Assembly: GCF_002251085.2 (NCBI RefSeq)
Contig: NZ_NOJZ02000005.1
Span: forward strand, 62,001-126,000
Direction of reading: 5' to 3'
DNA from: Romboutsia maritimum
GTDB taxonomy: Bacteria > Bacillota > Clostridia > Peptostreptococcales > Peptostreptococcaceae
DNA length: 64,000 bases
Under the pieces are notes generated by a model that saw only the letters and a program-made list of their open reading frames with translations, searched no databases and was not told where the DNA came from. This document shows positions 19,197 to 28,891 of this stretch, in pieces (the stretch's first letter is position 1; every line of letters starts with the position of its first letter). The position numbers and the translations under genes were made by a program.

Positions 19197-20897
19197 ATGC
19201 AAGATTTTAAGGTTGCAATATCAAATTGCCTTAAGGAAAAAATAGAAGAATTATCATTAGAAGAAATATCAGCATTAATAGAAATACCACCAAATAAAGA
19301 TATGGGAGATTATGCTTTCCCATGTTTTAAATTATCTAAGATATTTAGAAAAGCTCCTAATATGATAGCTGGGGAACTAGCAGAAAGTATAAAAGCTGAA
19401 GGAGCTATATCAAAAGTTATACAATTAGGTGGATATGTTAATTTCTTCGTTAACAAATCTCAATTAGCACAAACAGTTATAAATGATGTATTGACTCAAA
19501 AAGGAAATTACGGCCGCAGCGAAATGGGAAAAGGACAAAATGTTATAGTAGAGTTCTCTTCTCCAAATATAGCTAAGCCTTTCCATATAGGACATATAAG
19601 AACAACTGTTATAGGAAATGCTATATATAAAATATATGAATCACAAGGTTATAATACAACAAGAATAAACCATTTAGGTGATTACGGAACTCAATTTGGT
19701 AAATTAATAGTAGCATTTAAGTTATGGGGCGATAAAAAAGTAGTAGAAGCAAGCCCAATACCAGAATTATTAAAATTATACATAAGATTCCATGAAGAAG
19801 CTGAAGCTCATCCAGAAATGGAAGATGAAGCAAGAGCATGGTTCACTAAATTGGAAAATGGCGATAAAGAAGCTACTGATTTATGGCAATGGTTTAGAGA
19901 TGAAAGTTTAAAAGAATTTAATAGAGTTTATGATTTATTAGATATAGAATTTGATTCTTTAGCAGGTGAAAGTTTCTACTCAGATAAAATGCCAAGAGTT
20001 ATATCTATGTTAGAAGAAAAAGGTTTATTAATAGAATCTAAAGGTGCTAGAATAGTAGACTTAGAACCATATAAGATGCCACCAGCACTTATAACTAAAA
20101 ATGATGGTTCTACTTTATATATGACAAGAGACTTAGCTGCTGCTATATATAGACAAGAAACATATAACTTTGATAAATGTATATATGTAGTTGGATCTCA
20201 ACAAAATTTACACTTTGAACAATGGTTTAAAGTTATAGAGCTTATGGGATTTGAATGGGCTAAGGACTTAGAACATGTTGGATTTGGTATGGTTGCACTA
20301 GAAAGCGGAACAATGTCAACAAGAAAAGGAAGAGTTGTTTTCTTAGAAGATGTTTTAAAACAAGCTATAGATAAGACTAAAGAAACAATATTAGCTAAAA
20401 ATCCTAATGCTCAAAATGCAGATGAAATAGCTAAGCAAGTAGGAGTTGGAGCAGTAGTATTCCAAGAATTATCTAATAGTAGAATAAAAGATTATACATT
20501 CTCTTGGGATAGAACTTTAAGCTTTGATGGAGAAACAGGACCATATGTTCAATATACTCATGCAAGATGTTGTGCAGTTTTAAGAAAAGCACAAGAAGAA
20601 GTATCTACTGATATTAATTATGAATTATTAACTAATGAAGATAGTTCAGAAGTATTAAAAGTAATAGCTTCTTTCAATAAGAGTATAGTTGCTGCATTAA
20701 GAAAGAATGAACCACATATAGTAACTAGATTTGTATTAGATTTAGCTCAAGCATTCAATAAATTCTATCATGACAACCCAATATTAGTTGAAGATGTAGA
20801 ATTAAGAAAAGCAAGATTAGCATTAGTTGAATCTACTAGACAAACTATAGAAAATGGACTTAAGTTACTAGGAATGCATTCACCAGAAAGAATGTAG
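19197..20897 (+). CDS. argS: arginyl-tRNA synthetase
   Basis: A class I synthetase, 566 residues. It shows an N-terminal Arg-specific domain, the HIGH-type motif FHIGHIRTT (near residue 128), a KMSKS equivalent GTMSTRKG (near 371), and a C-terminal DALR anticodon-binding domain ending in the typical LGMHSPERM. The start is ATG 19197 with GAGAGGAG ahead; an upstream in-frame codon at 19152 lacks a ribosome binding site and is rejected. A terminator follows. Confidence 0.97.
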   Translation: MQDFKVAISNCLKEKIEELSLEEISALIEIPPNKDMGDYAFPCFKLSKIFRKAPNMIAGELAESIKAEGAISKVIQLGGYVNFFVNKSQLAQTVINDVLTQKGNYGRSEMGKGQNVIVEFSSPNIAKPFHIGHIRTTVIGNAIYKIYESQGYNTTRINHLGDYGTQFGKLIVAFKLWGDKKVVEASPIPELLKLYIRFHEEAEAHPEMEDEARAWFTKLENGDKEATDLWQWFRDESLKEFNRVYDLLDIEFDSLAGESFYSDKMPRVISMLEEKGLLIESKGARIVDLEPYKMPPALITKNDGSTLYMTRDLAAAIYRQETYNFDKCIYVVGSQQNLHFEQWFKVIELMGFEWAKDLEHVGFGMVALESGTMSTRKGRVVFLEDVLKQAIDKTKETILAKNPNAQNADEIAKQVGVGAVVFQELSNSRIKDYTFSWDRTLSFDGETGPYVQYTHARCCAVLRKAQEEVSTDINYELLTNEDSSEVLKVIASFNKSIVAALRKNEPHIVTRFVLDLAQAFNKFYHDNPILVEDVELRKARLALVESTRQTIENGLKLLGMHSPERM

Positions 20898-20922
20898 AAA
20901 TTATAAAATAAAAGATTATAGA

Positions 20923-20952
20923 TGACAGCTTAAAAGCTGTCTCTTTTTTTTC
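20923..20952 (+). terminator. terminator after argS
   Basis: The stem GACAGCT / AGCTGTC with a four-base loop is followed by TCTTTTTTTT. Confidence 0.9.
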
Positions 20953-21038
20953 AAAGCATGATAATAGATAAAGTATATAAAAGGTAATAGTTGATAAAAA
21001 TAATTATTAGAGAGTATTACATGAGGATGGTAATATTT

Positions 21039-21962
21039 ATGAAATATGATATAATAAAAAAATCTTATTTAGCTTCATTTGATATAGATGATAAAATAAT
21101 TAAAGACTTAATAATAATAAATACGAAATGTTTAGTAGATAATAATATGCAACGATTTGTATTTATAGATGAGAATCGTCTTAGAGATGAATTAGTTTAT
21201 CATAGATTTTATGGACAAAAGCCAAGTTACAATAATATATTAAATATATTATTGCCTATAATACTTGCAAATACTAATATTCAAAAAAGTGAAGATGAAG
21301 TTGTTAAGTTAATACAAAAATATATTAAGTACTTAAAGAAAGAAGAAAAATTATTTGATTATATAATAGGAGCAGTTATGTATAATTCAATAATACATAA
21401 CTTATTAGAAAATAAAGATATAAAATATGCAGAGTTGCTACAAAAGGTTAAGGAAAAAATAATAGGATTTTCGATAGAACTTAACAAATTAAATACTATT
21501 AAATTTCAAATGGCTAGAATAAATGCTATTCAGAATATTGATAATTATATAGATTTGAAATTTCAAGAATATGATGATGAAAAAATTGTGTTGAGCATAT
21601 TAAATATTTTATATGATATTTATATAGAAGATAGGGATACAATTAATTCAGGAATTGAAGGCATGAAAAAATCTATACTATCTATATTAGGTGAAGATGT
21701 AAATTCGAATATAGACAATATAGATTTTATTTTATCAATGGCACAGTATATTATTAAATTGAGAGATTATAAAATAAATAAAACTTTATATAATAATAAT
21801 TCAGACCCAAGAAAATTAATAAGCCTAAACGAAGGTGATAATATAATGGATCCAATACTTAATCAGATAACGGTTATATCCAAAAGTTTTAATAATAATA
21901 TACTTAATTTAAAAATTAAATCTAAATCAGGCAATTATACATTTAAATTTAAAAAAGCTTAA
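21039..21962 (+). CDS. protein of unknown function (307 aa)
   Basis: I do not recognise this protein. From ATG 21039 (AGGATGG eight bases ahead; earlier in-frame starts have no clear ribosome binding site) it has about 307 residues, is rich in Ile, Asn, Lys and Asp, and shows no signal peptide, membrane helix or cysteine motif. The middle looks helical with repeated hydrophobic spacing. Codon and base use match the neighbours, so recent transfer is not suggested. It ends four bases from the stop of the convergent small gene at 21967 with no visible terminator between. Confidence 0.6.
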   Translation: MKYDIIKKSYLASFDIDDKIIKDLIIINTKCLVDNNMQRFVFIDENRLRDELVYHRFYGQKPSYNNILNILLPIILANTNIQKSEDEVVKLIQKYIKYLKKEEKLFDYIIGAVMYNSIIHNLLENKDIKYAELLQKVKEKIIGFSIELNKLNTIKFQMARINAIQNIDNYIDLKFQEYDDEKIVLSILNILYDIYIEDRDTINSGIEGMKKSILSILGEDVNSNIDNIDFILSMAQYIIKLRDYKINKTLYNNNSDPRKLISLNEGDNIMDPILNQITVISKSFNNNILNLKIKSKSGNYTFKFKKA

Positions 21963-21966
21963 AATC

Positions 21967-22167
21967 CTAGTTATTAGACTCTAAGTAATTAACAAATACA
22001 TCTTCAGTTGTATTTGTTAGAAAGCATAATTCCTTTATGATGCTATTTCTAAGATCTATAAATTCATTAAGCTTAGTGTTTTCATTAGTATATTCTAATG
22101 CCTTTATAATTAGTAATAAATCTCTTTTAGATAAAGCATTGATAGATATTTGGTCGATTAATTCCAT
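21967..22167 (-). CDS. small conserved-looking protein of unknown function (66 aa)
   Basis: A 66-residue acidic, helical protein (MELIDQISINALSKRDLLLI at its start) read from the minus strand. Support for a real gene is a good GAAAGGAAG ribosome binding site seven bases before ATG, the absence of an overlapping gene, and ordinary amino-acid composition. No family recognised. It is convergent with the unknown 307-residue gene and divergent from the radical SAM gene. Confidence 0.6.
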   Translation of the reverse strand: MELIDQISINALSKRDLLLIIKALEYTNENTKLNEFIDLRNSIIKELCFLTNTTEDVFVNYLESNN

Positions 22168-22327
22168 AAATAACTTCCTTTCTAATAATAGTACTTAAAA
22201 TTAATATTTCTACAAAAAATATAAGAAAACCTTCTAAAAAAAAATAAATTGATAATATATTACATATATTATTTTAACCTAAATATAGCATAAAAACATA
22301 GAACAATATTAAAAAGAGGTGAAATAT

Positions 22328-24082
22328 TTGAAAATATTATTAACAACATTAAACTCAAAATTTATACATACAAATTTAGCTATAAGATACTTAAAAGAAT
22401 TTGTACGTGATTTAGTTGATGTAGAAATAAGAGAATATACAATAAATAACGAATTAGATTATATACTAAAAGATATATATAAAGGTGATTACGATGTAAT
22501 TTTATTTTCTACATATATTTGGAATGTATACGATATAGTTAAACTTTGTGATAACATAAAAAAAGTAAAACCTAATATAAAAATTGCATTAGGTGGACCA
22601 GAAGTAACTTATGACAGTGAATGTTCTATGAAAAACTATCCATTTGTAGATTATATATTATATGGAGAAGGTGAATTAGTATTTAGGGATTTAGTTATGT
22701 ACTTAAAAGGGCAGAAAAATATAGAAGATGTAGAAGGTTTAGTTTATAGAGATAAAGATAAAATAGTAAAAAATAAGCCAATGGATTTATTAAAGAATTT
22801 AGATGAAATACCTAGCCCATATGAAAATTTAAATCCAGAGGAATATGAAAATAGAATAGTTTATTATGAAACATCAAGGGGTTGCCCGTTTAATTGTCAA
22901 TATTGTTTATCATCGACTATACCAGGTCTTAGATACTTTAGTATAGATAGAGTAAAAAAAGATTTAAAAGCATTAATAAATGCAAGAGTTTCGCAAATTA
23001 AATTTATAGATAGAACTTTTAATGCTAATAAAAAATTTGCTATGGAAATTATGAATTTCCTTATGGAAAATGATAATGATTACACGACTTATCATTTTGA
23101 AGTTACAGCCCACTTATTAGATGATGAAATGTTAGAATTCTTAAAAGATTGTAAAGAAGGTTTATTCCAATTTGAGATAGGTGTACAATCAACAAATGAT
23201 AAAGTTCTAGAAGCAGTAGGAAGAAGAGATGATTTTGGTAAATTATCTTATGTAGTACAAAAAATAGCATCATATAGAAACATACATCAACATTTAGATT
23301 TAATAGCAGGTTTACCATATGAAGACTATGCAAGTTTTGAAAATTCATTTAATGATGTATTTAATTTAGGAATAGAGCATTTACAATTAGGATTTTTAAA
23401 GATGATAAAAGGAACAGGAATAAGAAATACTGCAAGTCAACATGGATTTAGATATAAGGATTATGCTCCATATGAAGTTTTATATAATGATTATATAAGT
23501 TATACACAGATTTTAAAATTAAAGGATATAGAAGAAATTTTAGAAAAATATTATAATTCTAAGAATTTTGTGCTTTCAATGAGATATATAATTAGTAATT
23601 TTTATAAAGAAAGTCCATTTAAATTTTTCGAAGCATTTGCAACTTACTTTGATAAAAATGGATACTTTGATATGGCACAAGGAAAAAATCAATTATATAA
23701 AATATTGTTAGATTTTTACTATGAAAAAATAAATGTAGATAATGAAATTTTTAATGATATACTAAAGTATGATTATATATCATTAGGAAAGACATCAAAC
23801 ATACCACAGTTCTTTAATAAGGTAGATATGGAGGACTTTAAAAATAGATGTCATTTATTCTTAAAGAATGAAGATAATTTATCTAAGTATTTACCAAAGT
23901 TTATAAATACACCAGCTAAGAATATAATAAAATATGTTCATTTTGAGCCTTTTAAATATAACATTTTAGAATTAAAGGAAAATATACATAGTAAGTTAGT
24001 TGATAAAACTAATGTGGTATTGTTTGTGTATGATGATAAAAAAATATTTGAAAAGTCAAAAGCCTATAGCGTAGAAATTTAG
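22328..24082 (+). CDS. B12-binding domain radical SAM protein
   Basis: About 584 residues. The N-terminal ~150 residues form a cobalamin-binding Rossmann-type domain (ALGGPEVTYD, YGEGE). The radical SAM core has CPFNCQYC (CxxxCxxC, near residues 186-193) and a later FEIGVQSTN; the C-terminal part resembles the DUF4080 extension often found in these proteins. The class includes methylases and ring-forming enzymes; the substrate is unknown. The start is probably TTG 22328, since GAGGTG is six bases ahead, giving the usual MKILLTTLNSKFIH beginning; a GTG at 22319 overlaps the ribosome binding site. The TPR gene follows at 9 bp, so they are one operon. Confidence 0.88.
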   Translation: MKILLTTLNSKFIHTNLAIRYLKEFVRDLVDVEIREYTINNELDYILKDIYKGDYDVILFSTYIWNVYDIVKLCDNIKKVKPNIKIALGGPEVTYDSECSMKNYPFVDYILYGEGELVFRDLVMYLKGQKNIEDVEGLVYRDKDKIVKNKPMDLLKNLDEIPSPYENLNPEEYENRIVYYETSRGCPFNCQYCLSSTIPGLRYFSIDRVKKDLKALINARVSQIKFIDRTFNANKKFAMEIMNFLMENDNDYTTYHFEVTAHLLDDEMLEFLKDCKEGLFQFEIGVQSTNDKVLEAVGRRDDFGKLSYVVQKIASYRNIHQHLDLIAGLPYEDYASFENSFNDVFNLGIEHLQLGFLKMIKGTGIRNTASQHGFRYKDYAPYEVLYNDYISYTQILKLKDIEEILEKYYNSKNFVLSMRYIISNFYKESPFKFFEAFATYFDKNGYFDMAQGKNQLYKILLDFYYEKINVDNEIFNDILKYDYISLGKTSNIPQFFNKVDMEDFKNRCHLFLKNEDNLSKYLPKFINTPAKNIIKYVHFEPFKYNILELKENIHSKLVDKTNVVLFVYDDKKIFEKSKAYSVEI

Positions 24083-24091
24083 GAGGTAAAA

Positions 24092-25234
24092 ATGAATTTT
24101 AAAATAGAAAAATACTTATTGAGAAAAGCTGAAGAATTAGCTTTTATTAAAATTAAAAATGATGGAGAATTTAAACTAGAGGGTTATGAGATACCTAAAG
24201 ATGGATTAGATGTTCCTGTTAAAAATGAAGTATTAGTAAAAGGGATAAAAGAAAAAACAGCTCAAGATAATATAAATACTATGTCTATAGCAGATGCAAT
24301 GATTTATATAATGGGTATAGATAGCCAATTTAAATATAATGATGAATACAAAAAGTTTTTAAATGCATTACAAAACAAAGTTGATTTTGATGCTAAATCT
24401 TATATGGGATATATGTCTAGAAAATATTTTGATATAGGGGAAGTAACTGATTCTCTAATATACTTAAAGGCATTTATAACTATATACCCTGAAGACCTTG
24501 AAGGAATGTATCATTATGCTATTGTATGTCAAGAATTAGCTAAACAATATCAAAAAGACTCTGATAATGAAGGTATGAATAAATTCTTATTAGAAGCTTT
24601 AGAGAAACTAGAAAAAGTTGTTGAATTAGATGAAAATTTTGCATTGGCATATTATCATTTAGGATACCACTATTATAATCAAGGACAATACGTAAAAAGT
24701 ATGTACATATGGGAAGAAGCTTTAAAATTAGGTTTAGAAGCAGATTTAATAGCAGAAGTTCAAGATAATATAGGTAAGATGGACTTTAAAGTACAATATG
24801 AAGAAGGATATAGCTTAGTATTCCAAGGTAAATCTGAGGAAGGGTTAGAAAAGTTATTACCATTAGAAATAGAACACTCTGACTGGTGGAACTTATTATT
24901 TATGATAGGACTAGCTTATAAAAATATGAATGAAATTGAACAAGCTAAGAAATATTTTGAAAAAATATTATTAATAAAACCACACCAAGTAGACACTATT
25001 GTAGAGTTGGGACTTTGTGAAGCAAGTACATTTAATATGGAAAAAGCTATAGAGTACTTTGAAACAGCAGCGAAAATAAAAGAAGATCCAGAAATATTAT
25101 GTAACTTAGGAATGGCATATTTAAATAATGGAGAATTAGATGATGCTACTTATTATATAGAAAGAGCATATGAATTAGACCCACAAGATGAAATTACAGT
25201 TTCATGTATGAGAGAATTAGATAAATATAGATAA
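24092..25234 (+). CDS. tetratricopeptide repeat protein
   Basis: A 380-residue soluble protein built of TPR units. The clearest are in the middle (AYYHLGYHYYNQGQYVKSMY) and the C-terminal third (LLFMIGLAYKNMNEIEQAKK, ILCNLGMAYLNNGELDDA), with the typical small residues at positions 8, 20 and 27. TPRs mediate protein contacts; the partner is unknown. AGGAGG ribosome binding site nine bases after the radical SAM gene. A hairpin terminator follows. Confidence 0.85.
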   Translation: MNFKIEKYLLRKAEELAFIKIKNDGEFKLEGYEIPKDGLDVPVKNEVLVKGIKEKTAQDNINTMSIADAMIYIMGIDSQFKYNDEYKKFLNALQNKVDFDAKSYMGYMSRKYFDIGEVTDSLIYLKAFITIYPEDLEGMYHYAIVCQELAKQYQKDSDNEGMNKFLLEALEKLEKVVELDENFALAYYHLGYHYYNQGQYVKSMYIWEEALKLGLEADLIAEVQDNIGKMDFKVQYEEGYSLVFQGKSEEGLEKLLPLEIEHSDWWNLLFMIGLAYKNMNEIEQAKKYFEKILLIKPHQVDTIVELGLCEASTFNMEKAIEYFETAAKIKEDPEILCNLGMAYLNNGELDDATYYIERAYELDPQDEITVSCMRELDKYR

Positions 25235-25262
25235 AAATTATTTTATAAATAATTTTTATAAA

Positions 25263-25305
25263 AAATAAATGGTTTGCTTATATAAAGTTTACCATTTATT
25301 TTTTT
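25263..25305 (+). terminator. terminator after the TPR gene
   Basis: AAATAAATGGT pairs with ACCATTTATTT and is followed by a T-run. Confidence 0.75.
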
Positions 25306-25386
25306 GTTTAAATTTAAATTTTATATATTATTAAGAAGTATTAGATATGATATCATGTAAGTATATATCAAAAGGGAGGGATTTAA

Positions 25387-26298
25387 TTGATTAAAAATTT
25401 AGATGATATATTAAATGCCCTAAAAGGGGAAGAAAAAGTTGTATTATCAGTAGCTGCAGCACATGATAAGGAAGTATTAATAGCGATAAAAGATGCTGTA
25501 GAAAAAGAAATTATAAGACCTATATTAGTTGGAGACTCACAAAAAATATCTACAATATCAAAAGAAATAGATTTTAACTTGGAAAATATAAAAGTTATTA
25601 ATAAAATAACAATAGAAGAATGTGCAAAAGAAGCAGTAAAATTAGTTTCAAATAAAGAAGCTGACTTTGTAATGAAGGGTATATTAGATACATCTGTATT
25701 ATTAAAGGCAGTTTTAAACAAAGAATATGGACTTAGAACTGATAGTTTATTAAGTCATGTTATGATATATGAAATGGAAAAATACCATAAATTATTGTTA
25801 TTAACTGATGGTGGAATGAATATAGCTCCAGATTATAATCAAAAAGAGAAAATACTTAAAAATGCTATAAAAGCAGCCAAATCATTAGGATTAGATGAGG
25901 TTAAAGTTGCTTGCTTAGCTGCTAAAGAAAAAGTAAATTCTAAAATGCAAGCAACAGTTGATGCAGATATGTTATCAAAAGCTTGTGATGAAGGTAAGTT
26001 TGGAAGTAATGTAATAGTTGAAGGACCTTTAGCATTTGACCTTGCAGTTTCAAAAGAGGCAAGTGAAGTAAAAAAATTCAAAAGTAGAGTATCAGGAGAT
26101 GTAGATATTTTAATGGTTCCAACAATAGAAGTGGGAAACGGAATAGGAAAATCATTTACATATATGGCAAATTCAAAATCAGCAGGTATTATAATGGGTG
26201 CAAAAGCCCCTGTTGTTTTAGTATCTAGAGCAGATACTCATGAATCAAAATTATATTCTATAGCATATGGAGCATTAGTAGCAAAGAAAATGAAATAA
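25387..26298 (+). CDS. ptb: phosphate butyryltransferase
   Basis: Interconverts butyryl-CoA and butyryl phosphate in butyrate formation. The 303 residues match the phosphate acetyl/butyryltransferase fold: SVAAAHDKEVL, PILVGDS, DFVMKGILDTS, LTDGGMNIAPD, EGPLAFDLAVS and the C-terminal NSKSAGIIMGAKAPVVLVSR. The length fits Ptb rather than Pta. The start is TTG 25387 with GGGAGGG eight bases ahead. No butyrate kinase gene is adjacent, so buk must lie elsewhere or Ptb works with another kinase. The acetyl-CoA pathway operon begins 418 bp downstream. Confidence 0.88.
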   Translation: MIKNLDDILNALKGEEKVVLSVAAAHDKEVLIAIKDAVEKEIIRPILVGDSQKISTISKEIDFNLENIKVINKITIEECAKEAVKLVSNKEADFVMKGILDTSVLLKAVLNKEYGLRTDSLLSHVMIYEMEKYHKLLLLTDGGMNIAPDYNQKEKILKNAIKAAKSLGLDEVKVACLAAKEKVNSKMQATVDADMLSKACDEGKFGSNVIVEGPLAFDLAVSKEASEVKKFKSRVSGDVDILMVPTIEVGNGIGKSFTYMANSKSAGIIMGAKAPVVLVSRADTHESKLYSIAYGALVAKKMK

Positions 26299-26716
26299 TA
26301 GTTTAAAGTTTTTTAATTTTGTATACAAATAAAAAAAATAATACTATAATATCTATAGTTGCCTAAGCCTTATAAAAAATTAAAATTATAAGGCTTATTA
26401 AGAATAATTTAAATTTAATAATAAAGCTTATCTAAATTAAGTATATTTTATGAAATAGCATAATAAATATAAAAAATATATATTAATTCTTTAACTAACT
26501 TAAATTCTTAAAAAATCACAATAAATAAATAAATTTATGTAAAAATAAAATTTTTATAAAAAGTTAATTTGCGTTAAAAAAATATTGAAAAAATTACCAA
26601 ATATTTAGAAACTTAGTATATAATCTAAGTAGGTATGTTTTACTTTTAACTATTATATAGACATTATTTTTTAATCATCTCTAGGTTTAAAATCAAAAAT
26701 AAAAGGGGATAGGGAT
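26299..26716 (+). promoter_or_regulatory. gene-free region upstream of the acetyl-CoA pathway operon
   Basis: A 418-bp AT-rich spacer. It contains a hairpin (AAGCCTTATAA / TTATAAGGCTT, 26365-26397) that may end ptb transcription although its T-run is poor. At 26611-26630 the inverted repeat ACTTAG-N8-CTAAGT encloses TATAAT (26619-26624), a likely -10 box inside a possible operator. The best -35 is TTACCA (26594-26599) at an over-long 19-bp spacing. No other gene or known riboswitch motif is seen. Confidence 0.5.
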
Positions 26717-28633
26717 ATGGATAAAAAAATGTTAACTATCGATTTAAATAGCCATGTTTTGTTAGATAAGGCTGAAAGAGATGGAGTAGAGACTATCTAT
26801 GATAGAAAATTAGGATTTAAAGCACAATGTGGCTTTGGTCTTCAAGGTAGTTGTTGTAGAATATGTGGTATGGGGCCATGTAGAATAACTCCAAAAACTC
26901 CAAGAGGGTTATGTGGAGCAGATGAACATACTATAGTAGGAAGAAACTTTGCAAGAATGGTTGCAGGTGGAACAGCAGCCCATTCAGACCATGCTAGAGA
27001 TATAGCTCATACATTATTATTATCTAGTAGAGATGGAAATTATCAAGTAAAAGATGAAGCTAAATTAATAGCTTTAGCTAAAGATTGGGATGTAGAAACA
27101 GAAGATAGAGATATATATGATATAGCACATGAAGTTGCAGAAATAGCATTAATGGAATTTGGTAAGCCTTTTGGTGTGTCAAGATTCTTAAAAAGTGCTC
27201 CAGTTCAAAGACAACAAGTATGGAAAGATGCAAATATAGAACCAAGAGCAATAGATAGAGAAATAGCTACAATAATGCATTCAACTCACGTAGGATGTAC
27301 AGCTGATATAGATAGTTTAATACACTTATCACTTAGAACTTCATTATCAGATGGATGGTGTGGATCTATGATGGGTACTAGATTAAGTGATATATTATTT
27401 GGAACACCAACACCAAGAGAAACAGAAGCTAATTTAGGTGTATTAGAACAAAATAAAGTAAATATAATACTACATGGACATGAACCTTCATTATCAGAAA
27501 TGATAGTTTTAGCATCAGAAGATCCTGAATTAGTAGCTTTAGCTAAAGAACAAGGAGCTGATGGAATTAACTTAGCAGGTATGTGTTGTACAGGTAACGA
27601 GGTAACAATGAGACATGGAGTAAGAATAGCAGGTGACTTCCATCAACAAGAACTTGCAATCATAACAGGTGCAGTAGAAGCTATGATTGTTGACGTTCAA
27701 TGTATATTCCCAGCATTAGCAAGAGTTGCAGATTGCTATCATACAAAATTCATAACAACATCTCCAAAAGCAAAAATAACAGGATCAACATATATAGAGT
27801 TTAAAGAAGAAGAAGCATTCGATAATGCAAAACAAATAGTTAGAGAAGCTATATTGAACTTTAAAAACAGAGACAAATCAAAAGTACTTATACCAGAATT
27901 AAAATCTACAGGAACAGTTGGATACAGTGTAGAAGCTGTAGTAGGACAATTAGATAGAGTTGTAAACTCTCACATAGACCCAGCTGGAACAGTTAAACCA
28001 TTAGTGGACTGTTTAACATCAGGAGTATTAAGAGGAGCCGCTGGTGTAGTTGGATGTAACAATGCTAGAGTGGTTTCAAATGAATCACATATAACAGTAA
28101 TAAAAGAATTAATTAAAAACGACATAATAGTAGTTGCTACAGGATGTGCAGCTCAAGCAGCAGCTAAGTTTGGTTTAATGGATAAGAGTGCTAGAAAATA
28201 TGCAGGAAAAGGACTTGCAACAGTTTGTGAATTAGTTGATATTCCACCTGTATTACACTTAGGTTCTTGTGTTGATATAAGTCGTATATTAGATGTAGTT
28301 TCAGCTTGTGCTAAATTTGCAGATATGGATATGTGTGATCTTCCAGTTGTAGGGGTTGCTCCAGAATGGATGTCTGAAAAAGCTGTTGCTATAGGAACTT
28401 ATGTTGTAGCTTCAGGTATAGATACTTATTTAGGAATAATGCCTCCAGTAGGTGGATCTGCTAAAACAGTACAAATATTAACTGAAGGATTAAAAGATAT
28501 AGTAGGAGCTACTTTCACAGTTAATGAAAATCCTCAAGAATTAGCAGCTACAATAATATCAGATATAGAAAAGAAACGTGTTCATTTTGAAGCATTACTT
28601 GAAGAAAAAATGAGTGCTCCAGCAGAAGCATAG
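26717..28633 (+). CDS. acsA: anaerobic CO dehydrogenase catalytic subunit
   Basis: Reduces CO2 to CO for acetyl-CoA synthase (and oxidises CO) using a Ni-Fe-S C-cluster. At 638 residues it has the full monofunctional CODH length. Cys38 and Cys46 suit the D-cluster shared across the dimer, and Cys47, 50, 55 and 66 the B-cluster. C-cluster ligands are found further on in HGHEP, AGMCCTGNE, VDVQCIFPA, VGCNNARV, VATGCAAQAAAK and HLGSCVDISR. The first gene of the Wood-Ljungdahl locus; start by GGGG at 26705. An internal hairpin lies between it and cooC. Confidence 0.97.
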   Translation: MDKKMLTIDLNSHVLLDKAERDGVETIYDRKLGFKAQCGFGLQGSCCRICGMGPCRITPKTPRGLCGADEHTIVGRNFARMVAGGTAAHSDHARDIAHTLLLSSRDGNYQVKDEAKLIALAKDWDVETEDRDIYDIAHEVAEIALMEFGKPFGVSRFLKSAPVQRQQVWKDANIEPRAIDREIATIMHSTHVGCTADIDSLIHLSLRTSLSDGWCGSMMGTRLSDILFGTPTPRETEANLGVLEQNKVNIILHGHEPSLSEMIVLASEDPELVALAKEQGADGINLAGMCCTGNEVTMRHGVRIAGDFHQQELAIITGAVEAMIVDVQCIFPALARVADCYHTKFITTSPKAKITGSTYIEFKEEEAFDNAKQIVREAILNFKNRDKSKVLIPELKSTGTVGYSVEAVVGQLDRVVNSHIDPAGTVKPLVDCLTSGVLRGAAGVVGCNNARVVSNESHITVIKELIKNDIIVVATGCAAQAAAKFGLMDKSARKYAGKGLATVCELVDIPPVLHLGSCVDISRILDVVSACAKFADMDMCDLPVVGVAPEWMSEKAVAIGTYVVASGIDTYLGIMPPVGGSAKTVQILTEGLKDIVGATFTVNENPQELAATIISDIEKKRVHFEALLEEKMSAPAEA

Positions 28634-28742
28634 GATTTAAAATTTAATTAGATAATAATCAACTTTATATAGATGAATAAAAAAGCTATGCATACTACTT
28701 TGAAAAGTTAGTATTTTGAATAAGTTCATTGGAGAGCTGGCT

Positions 28743-28789
28743 ATAGTTTATTTTGCATGTCATAAACTTAACAAAATAAACTATTTTTG
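28743..28789 (+). terminator. intra-operon terminator-like hairpin after acsA
   Basis: A perfect 13-bp inverted repeat (ATAGTTTATTTTG / CAAAATAAACTAT) is followed by five T. It lies in the 258-bp gap between acsA and cooC and could give partial termination, leaving more acsA than downstream mRNA. Confidence 0.65.
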
Positions 28790-28891
28790 AAAAAAGAGTT
28801 AAAAAATAATAGGATACTAATCAAAAAAATTATAAAAACTTAAAATAAATAACTTAAAATTGAGTTATGAATGGCAAAAGGTGGTATAATT

